Assembly: GCA_002917075.1 (NCBI GenBank)
Contig: NTMA01000071.1
Coordinates: 1 to 64,000 of the forward strand
Reading direction: 5' to 3'
DNA from: Hawksworthiomyces lignivorus
Lineage: Eukaryota; Ascomycota; Sordariomycetes; Ophiostomatales; Ophiostomataceae
Length of the DNA: 64,000 nt
In this document: positions 10,999 through 22,221 of the stretch, in pieces
Layout: each line of letters opens with the position of its first letter
Position numbering within the stretch: position 1 is the stretch's first letter
Program-made: the position numbers and the translations under genes
Notes under the pieces: generated by a model
What the model was told of the DNA's origin: nothing
Seen by the model: only the letters and a program-made list of their open reading frames with translations
The model's database searches: none

Positions 10999-11964
10999 AT
11001 GGAGACGACACAGCATGAGCTCTATACCCCTTCCTTGGAGGAAGTCGCTAAGGTATTCGCGGCTGCACTCCCACGCAACTACGCCGCATCGTCAGCCACT
11101 GTGGTCGACTGCCCGGACTTGCGCAAGGCGCCCTTTCATCTGACGACCGAGGGTCTGAGCGGCCGGCCGACCATCGCCGACGTTGGCGGCCAGCCGAACC
11201 TGTTTCCCCGACCCCGGCGTGACAAGAACTACTCCCTCCTGGAGGCGGCTCAGCTGATGACGCTGGACCCCGCCGGCGGGTCTCTGATCGGCGCCGGCGC
11301 CGCCCCCAACCACGTCCACGGCATCAACTCGGAGCTGGCGGCGACCCTGAGCTGGCAGGGCGGGTTCGACCAGAACGTCAACAACCTCTCGCGCTCGATC
11401 CGGATCAAGCCCGACACGAGCAGGGAAGCCGCCGCCGACGTCGATTGCATTCTCTCTGGCAGCACCGACTGTTCGCTCATGGTCAACCTCTTTGGGTCCC
11501 TGGGCCAGCCGGGTCCCGTCGTCAAGGTGACGGCGCGTGGCCGGCGCGGCGACGCCGCCAGCTTCAGCGAGTTTCTGCGTGACGTGCTGCAGGAGGCGTA
11601 CGGCACGGAGCGCCAGGTCGCCGTGGGTGGCGTCTTTTTGCTCAAGGCCGGCCGCGCCCGCTTCCACGTCATGCCCGACTTCCCGGCCGAGGACCAGCTG
11701 CCGTTCCCGAACCGGCAGGCGGTCGACAAGTGGCTGACGTTTCATGACTTCGCGGGGCCGATCGTCTGCCTGTCCGTGTTCCACTCGGCCGACCCGCACA
11801 AGCTCGGCCTGCGCATGGAGCACACCCACTGCTTCTCCGCCGACAAGCCCGAGGGCGGCCACTACCACTACGACCTGCGGGGCGCGGGAGAGGAAGAAGT
11901 GGAGTACGAGGGCTACTTTAATGTTGCTCATAGCCTTTTCCGGATTGACCAGCCGAAGCCATAG
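10999..11964 (+). CDS. DUF1907 ester hydrolase (C11orf54/PTD012 family)
   Basis: Intronless, 321 residues, close to the about 315 of the animal homologue. Human PTD012 is a zinc-containing protein with ester hydrolase activity in vitro; the physiological substrate is not settled. The zinc-binding His cluster is present near the C-terminus (EHTHCFS and GGHYHYD), followed by the family ending (EYEGYFNVAHSLFRID). An internal GAGAAPNHVHGINSE segment also fits the family. The start has a strong GCCACCATGG context. Probably cytosolic or nuclear. GC-rich and codon-biased like the conserved genes of the window. Confidence 0.92.
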   Translation: METTQHELYTPSLEEVAKVFAAALPRNYAASSATVVDCPDLRKAPFHLTTEGLSGRPTIADVGGQPNLFPRPRRDKNYSLLEAAQLMTLDPAGGSLIGAGAAPNHVHGINSELAATLSWQGGFDQNVNNLSRSIRIKPDTSREAAADVDCILSGSTDCSLMVNLFGSLGQPGPVVKVTARGRRGDAASFSEFLRDVLQEAYGTERQVAVGGVFLLKAGRARFHVMPDFPAEDQLPFPNRQAVDKWLTFHDFAGPIVCLSVFHSADPHKLGLRMEHTHCFSADKPEGGHYHYDLRGAGEEEVEYEGYFNVAHSLFRIDQPKP

Positions 11965-12371
11965 AGATGTCAGTAGAAATGTACGTAGAGACGTATCAAA
12001 ATATACTGTCGACTTAAGCTGGAAACTTCTTCCGAGCCACTCTATGCCCATTAAATAGTGCCCACATCAAGTTCCTATACATTGATTGCCACGTGTAGCA
12101 ACCTTGGGGCAGCATATTGTGAACCGTAAGCTTTTTGTCACACATTATTAACGGTCTCTAAAGAATGGCAACAGCTCTTCAAAGACAAGATACGCTCTCC
12201 AGTGCACAAAACGTAGAGTTCTCTTATCGTGAAACGGAAAATACAACTATAGACATTGCGTAGAGAACGATCAAAGATCGACAACGAAGAGGAGTGGTCA
12301 TAAAAACGACGTGGCACTGGTATCCAATCATACGCGAAGAAAAAAGAGCAAGGCGCCAGCCGCTGCCCGGC
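11965..12371. other. Intergenic, convergent 3' ends
   Basis: About 400 bp between the ends of the DUF1907 gene (+) and the next gene (-). Nothing recognised. Confidence 0.5.
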
Positions 12372-13170
12372 TCACTTCAGAAGCTTCCAGGACGCGGTCT
12401 CGGACCAGATGCGCGAGTACCACTGGTGCAGTTCCTCCATCCAGGGCGGCATGGGCCCCTTGGCGCCGGTCAGCTTGCCCTCGCTCTTGAAGAAGACGCT
12501 CTTCAGCCGCAGCTCGACCTCCTCGTGCGCCTTGTCGACGGTGGCGCTGATCACAAAGAGCCCGTCCGAGCCGCGCAGGCCCTTGTTGCGCGGCGTGTCG
12601 CCGCAGCGGACGGTGATGGAGGTCGGCGTCTTCTCGACCACCTCAAAATGGTCCGTGACGACGGTGCCTTTCTCATAGGTGCTGGCAGCCAGCTGCTCCT
12701 GCTCCCAGAGCTGGCTCTCCGTCTCCGGGCCGCGGTACTTGTACTCCAGATACTTGCGCTGAATCGCGTAGCCTGTTTGTGATGTCAGAATACGCTGCTA
12801 AAGAAAAATGAAAAAAAAAAGATATCGTGGCTATATAGGCTGCTGGTCCTGCGCGGGCACGGGACCCGAGGCCCAGAAGCTGGGAGACAAACTCACCCCA
12901 TCCGCTCCACACGCCTCGGCAGAACTCGAGCGCCAGGTCGCCGTCCTTCTGGAGCAGCTCGGGGCGGATCGAGCGCAGCGGCAGGCGCTTGATGCAGACG
13001 TCCTGTGTGGTCGGATTCTTGGACGGGTTGTACTTCTTGAAGAGCCCCGAGTTCCAGACGGGATCCGAGCCGGGGAGGGGCGAGATAACGGGGTTTCTGG
13101 CGGCGAGATAAGCCGCGACAGTTGAGGTGCCCAGCAGGCCCGTGAAGACGGTGCTTCGTATGAGACCCAT
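12372..13170 (-). CDS. Conserved fungal protein of unknown function
   Basis: Exons (minus) 13170-12897 and 12772-12372, separated by a 124-bp intron, give 224 residues. The N-terminus (MGLIRSTVFTGLLGTSTVAAYLAA) is a hydrophobic helix that could be a membrane anchor or mitochondrial signal. The rest is soluble, with the segments DVCIKRLPLRSIRPELL, LEFCRGVWSGWGYAIQRKYL, VVEKTPTSITVRCGD and a closing WMEELHQWYSRIW. I recall similar proteins across Pezizomycotina but know no function for them. Confidence 0.8.
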
Positions 13171-13866
13171 GATGACTACGCAGCAGCTGAAGAGGCAAGA
13201 AAAAGGCTGTATGGATACAAAGCCGGCTGATGAAAGACGTGTCGGATTGGTCCTTAGTCCGGTTTTCCGGATGGTTTGCTGTGGAGCGGAAATCTCAAGT
13301 GGCTGTTTTGTTTCGGGAGAAAGCTGCGGTGTAACATTTTCCGCACTAGTCCCAAAAAGGCCTCATGGCTGTGACGGGATCATTAAGCCGCACTGAGCTG
13401 ATCATGGAGCCAAAAGCAGAGAACAGTGGGTAAAAATGGATGAAAATCAAGAATAACTGTAGCCTCTTCAGTTTTGATATTTTAATGGATTTCGTTGAGT
13501 GAATCCAGCGTTTTGGTTACGAGCGCAAATAGAAAAGGCATTTTGTTACAGATTCCGGGGCATTGATACAGCGATCTTTTTCTGTTTGCCTCACCCTAAC
13601 ATTTTGCCATAAAATGGTTTTGCAGAACACGCTACAGCGACCAGGATCTGCTTTTTGTTTGGATATTGGAAGCGTTTTGCTGAAATTTCTACTTTGAATA
13701 ACTTTTAGGATATGCTTCATCCCTCTAGCTGATCTCTCTTCTCCCAATTTTGTCTAGTTTCTGTTACAAATGGATGAACGTCTATTAGTCTAGTTAGTCC
13801 ATCCCCTTCAAAATTTCTTGTCAAAGTAAGATTGCCTTGGACTACAAGAGCTGGCAGTGACACTTA
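13171..13866. other. Intergenic
   Basis: Promoter of the preceding minus-strand gene (13171-13400) and the 3' flank of the Myb-C2H2 gene. No coding sequence recognised. Confidence 0.45.
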
Positions 13867-16420
13867 CTAGCAGTCTTCATTGCAGTGTTCGAATACCCCG
13901 GAAGACTCAGGCAGAGGAGGCTGCCCTGAAATACACGTGGGACTAGGGGACATAGCGGCTGCTGGTGATATGGCAAAGTTTGGCCCTTGCAGAATGCCAA
14001 GACTGATCGCAGACATCTCCTCTATTGTCTCTTGTCCTGGTTGATCAAGCGCTAATAGCGGGTTAGAAAGCCCTTCTTCTGTGGCTGCAGGCAAGACATC
14101 CACCTGCCGGCAAGCCTGTGCCAGTATGTATCCATTATCAGGTGTCGATAACTCTACGGAACTGTTGCGGAAATCGTTCGTGGTGTCTATTGATGTTCTG
14201 ATTCCAGTAGAGTCTGCTGGTATGCTGATGCCAGAGTCTGTTGACTGAGACTGAGATTTACCTGGAGCGACGGAGACGTTGCTAGACGATAACTTATAGG
14301 CCGAGGTTGCGCTTGTAAACCGATCACATACGAGCTGGAGCCCATCCCCGAGAGTTTTCGCCTGAAACAGTGCTAGATCGTTCTCATCTGGAGACAAACT
14401 ACAAAACAACGCATTTCTCGAATTAAAAAACCCAGAGAGAAGTAAGGGACCTTCTGCCAGCAAGAAGTCGCGAAACGTCTGCATTTGTTCGGAAAGTTCC
14501 CTCTCTAGATAGGGGGATCTAAGACGCGGTTGACCAGGGAAGACGATATCGAAGATACTAAACCATTGCTCCTCTTCTGACATTCGGGAAGGGATCCTCT
14601 GGCTCAGCTGCTTCTGTTGCTTTTCAGAGACTCCGTCCATCTGGGACAGAGACAGAGGGCATAGATCACAATGACCGGACCGGAGGTGTTCGTCTCTATC
14701 ATCCTCATCGTTAAATATCACTGCACAGCGCGGGCAATGTATTGGCTTACGGTGGCAGCGTTTTAGATGTTGTTTGACGTCCCTGATCCGGGTGAGAAAG
14801 TAGCGGTAGCATTCTCGATGGCCAATGGGGTTTTTCTTTACGAACGGACACGCGAAGCACAATTCTTGCGCTACAGCTCGCCTTTTGCTGACTTTATTTC
14901 CGAGTTTCTCGCCGCTGTCTGGGTTTGAGTCGGACGACCGACTACGCTTTCTTGACGACTCCTGGTTTCGACCGTCTCCTCCAGTATTCGGCCCGTTTGA
15001 TCTATCAGAAGGGGGTTCCGTTGCCGATGACCCAAGTGTTGAACCAGTTGTGTGCGTAGAAATTCCTTCTTGGTGCTGGAGATACGCTGCCATCACAATT
15101 TTCAGATATTCGGCTCTTATCTGGAAAATAGGATGGCTTTCATCACCGTCGTAGATGCCTTCGTCCGAGCTTAACGATGTCGAAATTCCAGAGCAACTGT
15201 AATCGTCGTCACCATTTAATAAGACAGGTACCTCCTTCTCGGCCTCAGCCTCGAGCACTTGAGGTAAGGTGGGTTGCGCGTCTCTCACTTGCTCCCGCGT
15301 TGCTTGAGTATTCCCGCCGAGGAGCTGTAAGTCAGTAGACGATCTTTTTATACTCGCTCTTGAGGCTTGATCATAGAGCTCTGGGGTCTGTTTCCGAGCA
15401 ATAGGCTTTGGAGTTGATAAACGTGGGTATGGAGAGCTTAGGCTGAGATTTAGCTTCTCAGAGGCGGACGACATGTAGAAGGAGACAGTATTGTTGTTGC
15501 TGCCACCCGAGACCGAGCAGTTGCCGCCGGCGCTGCTAAGGCCGATCCCGCTATCGAGATCGTCGCCGACGGCGCCGGGGGCCAGGTTATTGTCGTTGGG
15601 GGTGTCGGGGGCGTCGGGCTCGTCGTCGTCATGGTAGGGATCGATCACGACATATCCGGCCTCGAGGCGCTCACGGCGGGCTGCGGCCCGGGACACGCCC
15701 TGCAGGTTCTTCAGGCCGCTTGCCATGCACTGGAAACGTTGGATATTAACTATAGTGAATTGTCGTCTAGGACAGACGATCGTAAGTGGGTGGAAGACTC
15801 TACTCTACCTTCTGCTCCACCACCGTCCACTTCTCTCCCGTGCGCTGGGCCAGCGGTGTCCACATATCCTTCCGCAACGACATGTACTCACGGGCAATGT
15901 GCCCCATCTTGCGCGTGTCGAAGTCGTCAGCGTTGCGGCGCTCCATGAGTCGCTCGTGACGCTTGCGGCAGGCGTTCGGCGTCTTTCCGGGGAAGTACGA
16001 TTGGATCCGCGCCCAGTTCTCTCCGCGTGAACGAGCCTGGATTAAGGCTTCGTCGTCCTGAGGGCTCCATGCGCCCGAAAGTGTACGCATATGCTGAATA
16101 GGGAAGCTGCTGCGGCTGTCACCACTATATTTGGCGTGAACGCTTCTACGTCTACCGAAAGTAGTTGTCGAGGTCATGGCATAATTACTGCCGCTGCCAC
16201 TGGCCATAGTTACGGGAGGTCCGACGGAAAAAGGGTCCTGGCTGTGGGCAGTTTCTGGCAGGGATGCCGCCGTAACGCCTCCTGGTGATGGGAGAGAATC
16301 ATCGAGATTCTGGTCATAGTAGCCGCCATTTAAAGAGGAGACACGAGCGTGAGGCGGATGATAATAGGGCATGTCGTTGTACTGGTGGCTGTACGGGTTT
16401 GGCTGTAGACGGCTTGTCAT
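13867..16420 (-). CDS. Myb/SANT protein continuing into a C2H2-type zinc region (chimera)
   Basis: Exons (minus) 16420-15809 and 15729-13867 join in phase 0 to 824 residues. Residues about 115-163 form a Myb/SANT domain (GAWSPQDDEALIQ, W-A-R-I, CRKRHERLMERR), followed by a conserved region (WTPLAQRTGEKWTVVEQKCM, SRAAARRERLE) found in fungal Myb proteins. After about residue 285 the sequence changes to Ser-rich DNA of lower GC. At about 460-560 it carries a basic patch and a Cys/His region (CFACP, CYRYFLTRIRDVKQHLKRCH, CPRC, HLRSGHCDLC) like the zinc-finger-like segment of other fungal proteins. Either a true fusion or two genes: a second start is possible at 15474. Nuclear DNA binding is likely for the N-terminal half. 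Confidence 0.75.
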
Positions 16421-17231
16421 GGTACGGAAGTAACCTTAGTATTAAAATTATTGACTTTTATTCGCAAAAGAGAGCCTTTGTGGCGGGTGTTACGATGATA
16501 ACATTTGTTGGGGGAGTAGCAGCCATATTGTTGCTACCACTGGTTGTGGTTGTAGTTGCGCGCGAGAATAAGAGCAAGCACAAATTGAGAGCTCAGCCTT
16601 GCAGAGCACTGTTGTGTTCACGAAATCGTTGTGCTCAAAACCCCACATCCAATTGGAGGCAAAGCATCCTCTTCTTCCAATTAGAAAATGGTCATATCAC
16701 TGGTCCACGTCTCCAGAACGTGGAATTGACAACCTCGGACACAATTGCATTCAACTTCAGTCTCGATAGCGTTTGTTTTCTACGACTTCATCTCCGACTC
16801 TAGAACCAAATGTCTGTTAGAGTTTGAGTTCATAAAATTGTGGTCAATTATTATGCTGCTGATCTGCTAGGCCAAATTTTTAATGCCGTGGTTGGTTCAC
16901 AGCGCAAACATAATGATAATATATGAGAGAACAAACATATTTCCTCTCCTTTCATTGAAAATACTTTAGGAGGGTGCTTCTCTAACCATTTCCTTAACCA
17001 TCACTGCTGGTGTCATCCAAACTAATTTTCATTTCGGCCAGTAGGATTGTGATAATTGTGTCTTTTTACAATGTCGTAGATCGCAAGCCTTCTGCCAGTC
17101 TAGTCATCTGCTCTGCTAGTCTCCGCCCTCTTACTATTTATAATAACGACCGAATAAGTTGACATGAGAGAACGTTGAAGCGTATCCGAAGCTGTAGATT
17201 GAATTTGTTGTTCCAATATCTGAGCATTTTT
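16421..17231. other. Intergenic
   Basis: Promoter of the Myb-C2H2 gene and 3' flank of the Zn2Cys6 gene. AT-richer from 16820 on. An open frame at 16285-16803 crosses the Myb start and has no family features, so it was not accepted. Confidence 0.45.
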
Positions 17232-19557
17232 TCAGTCTGGTTTTACCATCCTACCCAACATTTCCAAGCTGTATCTATCAACATCCCAAGAGCTGTGAAA
17301 GTTAAAATCAAACATTCTTTCCGCTGGACCCAAGTCTTGGCTCTTATGACGCTTGCGTTTGTGACCTTGATCCTCGCTAGGACTGCTTATATTCATCGAT
17401 CTCCATGCGGTCTGTTCAGGAACAGGGCGCGGGACCGGTGCGAATGATGCCGGACCGATAACAGGGTTGATCGCCTCCACAGTAATCGGCGCCTCTGATG
17501 GCTGAGCTTCTGGCCGCGGTTGGTTGCTAAACCCAGAGATCTCTTGTGGCTCTTGTTGAGCGGATAGGTTTAGCAAGCTTTGGACAGCAATGAAATCCAG
17601 TTGCGAAAATTGCTGCCCCTGCAAGGCATTAAAATCATTGTGATTTAGATCCGAGTTCATTCCCGAGTCGATGATTCGTCCTATTATGTCCTCGAGAATA
17701 TCGCGATGTTTTTGTAAATTATGAAACCGTTCGGCTATGACAAACATAGTCGAGGAACAAGCGCGAAGGCTATTTGCAACACAATTGTTGAAGAGGTTCG
17801 GGGCAAGGAACAGGCAATAACTAGTAGTAATTGGTCAGTAACTTTCTAGTATATCATAAGCAGATGAGTGAGCTTTACCACATAGTCACTCCCGCGATAA
17901 AGGTTGAATGTGCAGAAACGAATGAGTGGCCATAGGCCTCGCGTTGGTACATCCGCTTAAAGATGTCGCACACCAGGCCAGAGGCTCTCAGACATCTTGA
18001 AATCAAAGGATTGTCGCCGCGCATCATGCTCAAGAATGGACGAAGCAGTTGCGAGACAGCTTTGTTCCATTGAAGATGCAAGTAACAACTTTCTGATTCT
18101 TTCAAGCAAGGAAGCGATCGGCTCCAGGATTCCAGAGATGCTAGCAGAGGCTCTATTTTTGCGAACCGCTGTTGTCGCGTTTCGTTCAGGCAGTATATAT
18201 CCGACTGTATTCTGGATTCTAGTCGTTTGAGTGTGACGAAGTGTACCCACATTGTTAAATTTTTGCTTGATTTCAGGTTTGCCATATCAGGCGAGCCATT
18301 TGCCTCTGTGCCCTGCAATGAATATTCCTCTAGCTCTGCGGGCGTTTTTGTCTGGACATCTTTCTCTGCAATACTGAATGGTCTTCTGAGAGAGAGGGCA
18401 ATGATCCGCTCTAGGAGGTAGACGCTCCAGAATAAGCGTCGCTTCTTCTGGCACTGAGATATGGGTCCAATAGAGTAAGAAGATTCTAGGTGTAGGTTAT
18501 GGTCAATGCAAATTTGCATTGTGAGGCTGATCGTGTACCATATGCCTGTATTCGTGAGTGAGCGCAGATTATACAAGACTAGCAACGTCAATCCTTCGAT
18601 TGTCTGAAGATTGTGCGGCTGCTGTACGGAAGGCATATCTTGAAGAGCGGTGGCGAGGAAGCGCTCAGCTCGTGTCTCGGAACGAGGATCTGTCAGTTTC
18701 AACAGCGTCCCCCCAATTGCGTACACCATGTTCAGCTTAAACGAGTTAAACTTGCCGAGCGAACTTGAAGGAAGGGAGTCATATCGGTGAGCATGCAAAT
18801 AGAAGAGCTCAGAGCGCTCAAGAAATGGGTATCGAGGATGGATTTTTTCAAAGTAGGCGTCCAGCATCCGACGTCCCATAATATCGTCTGGCGGCTGGGC
18901 GCTGCGGCTCTGCACATCTTGTTGGTTTATTGGTATAGAGATATTGTCGCTGACCGCAGACAGTGCTTTTGTCCAGACGGTGGCTTGTATCATCTGTTCT
19001 ATGGTCGGCTCGAACGCCGGACGATCCACTGCTAAATTCATGCCGCTGACCTCTGCGCCTCGAACTAATGGCGCTACGTCTTCTCCCAGTCGTGTGCTCG
19101 TGGAGCATGAACCGCTCGCCAGGCTGGCTTGGCTCTCGATTATTGTTCCGTCTGGGCTCGTAGCGTACTGTGCCGCATTGTGGGAAGTAGCAAAGGGTTC
19201 GTTGAAGAGCAGTGGAATTTGAAGCTGCCCTTGATCCTGGGAGGTCTGGCTCGGCCGATCGAGGATAAAATCGTTGGCGGCGTAAGCTAGCGACTGCTGC
19301 CCTTGGCGAAATGCTGCAAGCTCATTCAGCGCGCTTGCCAGCTGCGCCTCTAGGGCTTGGATGCGCTTGAAGGCCGCATAGCTGCTGTCATGACTGTGCA
19401 GTTGAAGCGCATACTCGGACTGCTCGCATGGCAGCTTGGCTTCCTCGCATGCGCTGCACACAGGAAAGCCGTGACAGCGCTGCTTTCGTCTCAGGCACCG
19501 CTTGCATGCCTTAGACTGTCGTTTGACGGACTTGGTTGGCGGCTCGCCGCTGGACAT
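17232..19557 (-). CDS. Zn2Cys6 transcription factor (candidate cluster regulator)
   Basis: Exons (minus) 19557-17879 and 17820-17232, 755 residues. The zinc cluster has Cys18, 21, 28, 34, 37 and 44 (C-x2-C-x6-C-x5-C-x2-C-x6-C) in a basic context, followed by a short coiled coil (IQALEAQLASALNEL). The middle homology region of the Fungal_trans type spans about 220-530 (YFEKIHPRYPFLERSELFYL, GIWYTISLTMQICIDHNLH, RRLFWSVYLLERIIAL). The 58-bp intron joins a typical C-terminal helix pair (SAHSTFIAGVTMCYCL, then LRACSSTMFVIAERF). A basic motif near the C-terminus (GHKRKRHKS) may be a nuclear signal. It borders the catabolic run at 20.7-31.9 kb and is the obvious candidate regulator. Confidence 0.92.
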
Positions 19558-19586
19558 GATTCACATTTCAGCAACTTGCTGTTGCG

Positions 19587-19617
<31 letters not shown>

Positions 19618-20731
19618 TCCGTTTCGGGATACCGACAGATCAAATACTCAAGAGCAGCCTGCAGCGGATTCCCTTACATTCGCTCTGGAGAAGAATGAAG
19701 CCGTAGCTGACATTCAGAGATTGTATTGGAGCAATATGACTTGTGGGTATGGCACTGTGTTCGGCTATCCGGCGGGCTACCCTGCTGCATTATTATATCG
19801 GAAATGCGAAAAGAGGGGTGCGGATATGTGCAGAACCAACAGGCCATTAGTGCGTCTACCCTAGTTGGTGATAGCGAAAACCATTTGTCCATTGAGATTC
19901 GTCACACGCTCTTATCGAATAGCACTAAATACGATATGTCACTATGTCTTTGTGTTGTCACCCTAAGTCGGCTTGATCAAATACTGCTTCCGGATTGATT
20001 ACATGCGCTATCGGCTTGCCTGTAATAGCAGAAAACAGTTTTGGGCCCACTACAGTCCCAAGCCATGCACCACTGGCTATTCAGAGAAAAGTTCAAGGTT
20101 CTTCCATGGCTCTTCCAAGGTTCTCAGCTACTTCGCCCAATTCAAATGAGACATCCTCCTAAACAATAATAGAAGATTGCATCTTCGCTAGAGATATCTG
20201 TCCAAGATAACTATTAGTATTGACTAATAGAAAATCAGCTCAGAGGGCTTTAGCAAACTCGTATCACTATTGATCCCAAGATAGCTCAAAATGCTTGCAC
20301 TCAGAAGGCTATTTTTGGGGGGTCCCTGATGATCGATAGCAAAATGTTTGTTGTTATTCATAATATTTTCAAGACTGTAGGACTTTGACGCACTCTTGCC
20401 TTAGTATGGATTTTCCCAGATAAAGCATGACTGACCAGCGGACTACCAAAACATTAAACATTATTCTAAGAGGTATGCATGAATCTAAATCTTATCTTGG
20501 TCATTGATGATATTTATTATAATTTCAATGCTAGTTTATCTTCTAGAATATGCAGAAGCTCCTCGAGATAGACCAATATTTATTCGTTGACATCTGAGCC
20601 TATGCACCTTGATGTCTTTCACCCCGTCTTGGATTCAGTGATCTCTCTCGCAACATCATGCACGCTTTATGGTTCTCTGTGTCTCCGAGTGTCTGGCGCA
20701 AATAGCTGATCGATCCTGAACTCTATACTCT
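19558..20731. other. Intergenic with A29 tract
   Basis: About 1.2 kb upstream of the Zn2Cys6 gene and downstream of the lyase gene. AT-rich. It holds an A29 homopolymer about 30 bp upstream of the regulator start. No gene recognised. Confidence 0.45.
19587..19615. repeat. Homopolymer A29
   Basis: Twenty-nine A on the plus strand, hence poly-T on the coding strand, 30 bp upstream of the Zn2Cys6 start codon. It may influence nucleosome occupancy at this promoter, or its length may be a sequencing artefact. Confidence 0.85.
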
Positions 20732-21694
20732 TTAAATGCCCTTGGCATAAGACTGACCGCCGAGCTTCCTGTCGAACTCAACATATTCATTCATACCCAT
20801 AGCTTCGAAGAAAAACCGGGGCCCTTGCGCTTTTCGATATTCGGTCACGATTTGGCGGCCTGTCTTCTTCAGATGCCGCAGCTGCGTCTGTGCTGCTTCC
20901 ATGACCATGCTAAAGACCGCCGATGGGAAAATTACAATCTTGAAACCGAGCTCATTGGCCTCGTCGACACTTAAATCCGGCGTCAGGCCACCTGAGACCA
21001 TGTTTAGCAAGACTGGCATGTCGCCAAGGTCTTTGCACACATTCTGGCACTGCTCCATCGACGTGATGCCCTCTAGGAAGGCTACTTCCGCACCAGCTTC
21101 GCGGGATCGCTTCAGCCGGTCAATCGCTGCTTCGTAGCCCAGGGACTGCAAACTATCTGTGCGGGCGATAATTATAATGTCCTGTCCCGTCTGAGCCCTC
21201 AGAGTGTCTCTAGTTTGTGCTGCTGCGCGCAGCCTTTTGAAATACACATCTTCAGACACAAGCTCTTTGCTGTTCAGATGCCCGCACCGCTTATTCAAGG
21301 GCTGATCTTCGATGTGCAGCGCCGCTACGCCCGCTGCCATATACGCCCGCACCGTCCGCGCAACTGCGAGCGATTCTCCAAAGCCGGTATCAGCATCGGC
21401 GATCACAGGCACCGTAGGGTCGAGCCCAGCAATCATGCCGGCGTTCGTCGCCATGTCTGTGAGGTTGGTTATTCCCAGATCCGGCATACCAAGGACCGAA
21501 GCTGCCGTGCCCGATCCTGTCATATAAAGGCACTTGAACCCCTCATTCAGTGCCAGCCGTGCTGATATGCCGTCGTATACGCCAACTGCCGTAACAGTAT
21601 GGTTTGGCTGTGCGAGCATTTTCCGAAGGCGAGCACAGGCCGACATGGGCCCATCGCTGCCGCTCTCAGGCGCTTGGTTGCCGGTTGAAGACAT
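20732..21694 (-). CDS. Isocitrate lyase/PEP mutase superfamily lyase
   Basis: Intronless, 320 residues, a TIM-barrel enzyme acting on alpha-oxycarboxylates by C-C or P-C chemistry. Metal and substrate residues are visible: DADTGFG at 100-106, an ED pair at 129-130, and the catalytic-loop motif KRCGH at 135-139 with Cys137, which points to lyase or hydrolase members (methylisocitrate lyase, 2,3-dimethylmalate lyase, oxaloacetate hydrolase) rather than PEP mutase proper. No N-terminal targeting sequence, so probably cytosolic; mitochondrial methylisocitrate lyase is much longer. Divergently transcribed from the SMP-30-type lactonase with 527 bp between starts, so the two are likely co-induced. 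Substrate unknown. Confidence 0.9.
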   Translation of the reverse strand: MSSTGNQAPESGSDGPMSACARLRKMLAQPNHTVTAVGVYDGISARLALNEGFKCLYMTGSGTAASVLGMPDLGITNLTDMATNAGMIAGLDPTVPVIADADTGFGESLAVARTVRAYMAAGVAALHIEDQPLNKRCGHLNSKELVSEDVYFKRLRAAAQTRDTLRAQTGQDIIIIARTDSLQSLGYEAAIDRLKRSREAGAEVAFLEGITSMEQCQNVCKDLGDMPVLLNMVSGGLTPDLSVDEANELGFKIVIFPSAVFSMVMEAAQTQLRHLKKTGRQIVTEYRKAQGPRFFFEAMGMNEYVEFDRKLGGQSYAKGI

Positions 21695-22221
21695 TTTTGA
21701 TGATCGTAAAGGTGTTGTTTAATGTGTCCAAGAGAGAATTTAGCGTTTGAATCCAAAGTACTGCCACTGGTCATCTCCCTTCAGGAAATCAAAGCCTCTA
21801 GTCAGCTATATAAGGCGTCCTACAAGTCTCGGATAGCCAAGCTAGCTGTCTTCCCGTGAGAGCGTGACAAACCACAATCGGTATTCCGTCGCATTTCCTG
21901 TCCGCTAAGGTCGTGAGCTTGTAGTTTTCACCCACCCTCACGGTAGACTTTGCTGTATATAGACTAGTAAAGTGCTTTTAATTGAGGACATTCCCACTTG
22001 TAGGAATTTGGCACCCCACCACCAATTCTCCACCTACCAGCTATTCATCCATAGAACCAGTTTTGTAGCTCTAGCTCGAAACTTAAACTCCTTATGTTTT
22101 TCAGTCAATCACCTATATAATTAATTGGATGCGGAGTACTTCACTGACCATTTGCAGCCAAAGCCTTGAATTCCGGAAAATTGGAGTTGTCGATTTCCCC
22201 TCCACGTTTTGAAGAACCGTC
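21695..22221. promoter_or_regulatory. Divergent promoter, lyase / SMP-30 lactonase
   Basis: 527 bp between two start codons. Contains the inverted motif CGG-N4-CCG at 21879-21888, the type of half-site pair bound by Zn2Cys6 dimers, and a CT-rich stretch. A single short motif of this kind can occur by chance. Confidence 0.45.
21879..21888. promoter_or_regulatory. CGG-N4-CCG inverted repeat
   Basis: CGGTATTCCG in the divergent promoter. Zn2Cys6 regulators bind paired CGG triplets, and a candidate regulator gene lies about 2.3 kb away. Weak evidence alone. Confidence 0.3.
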
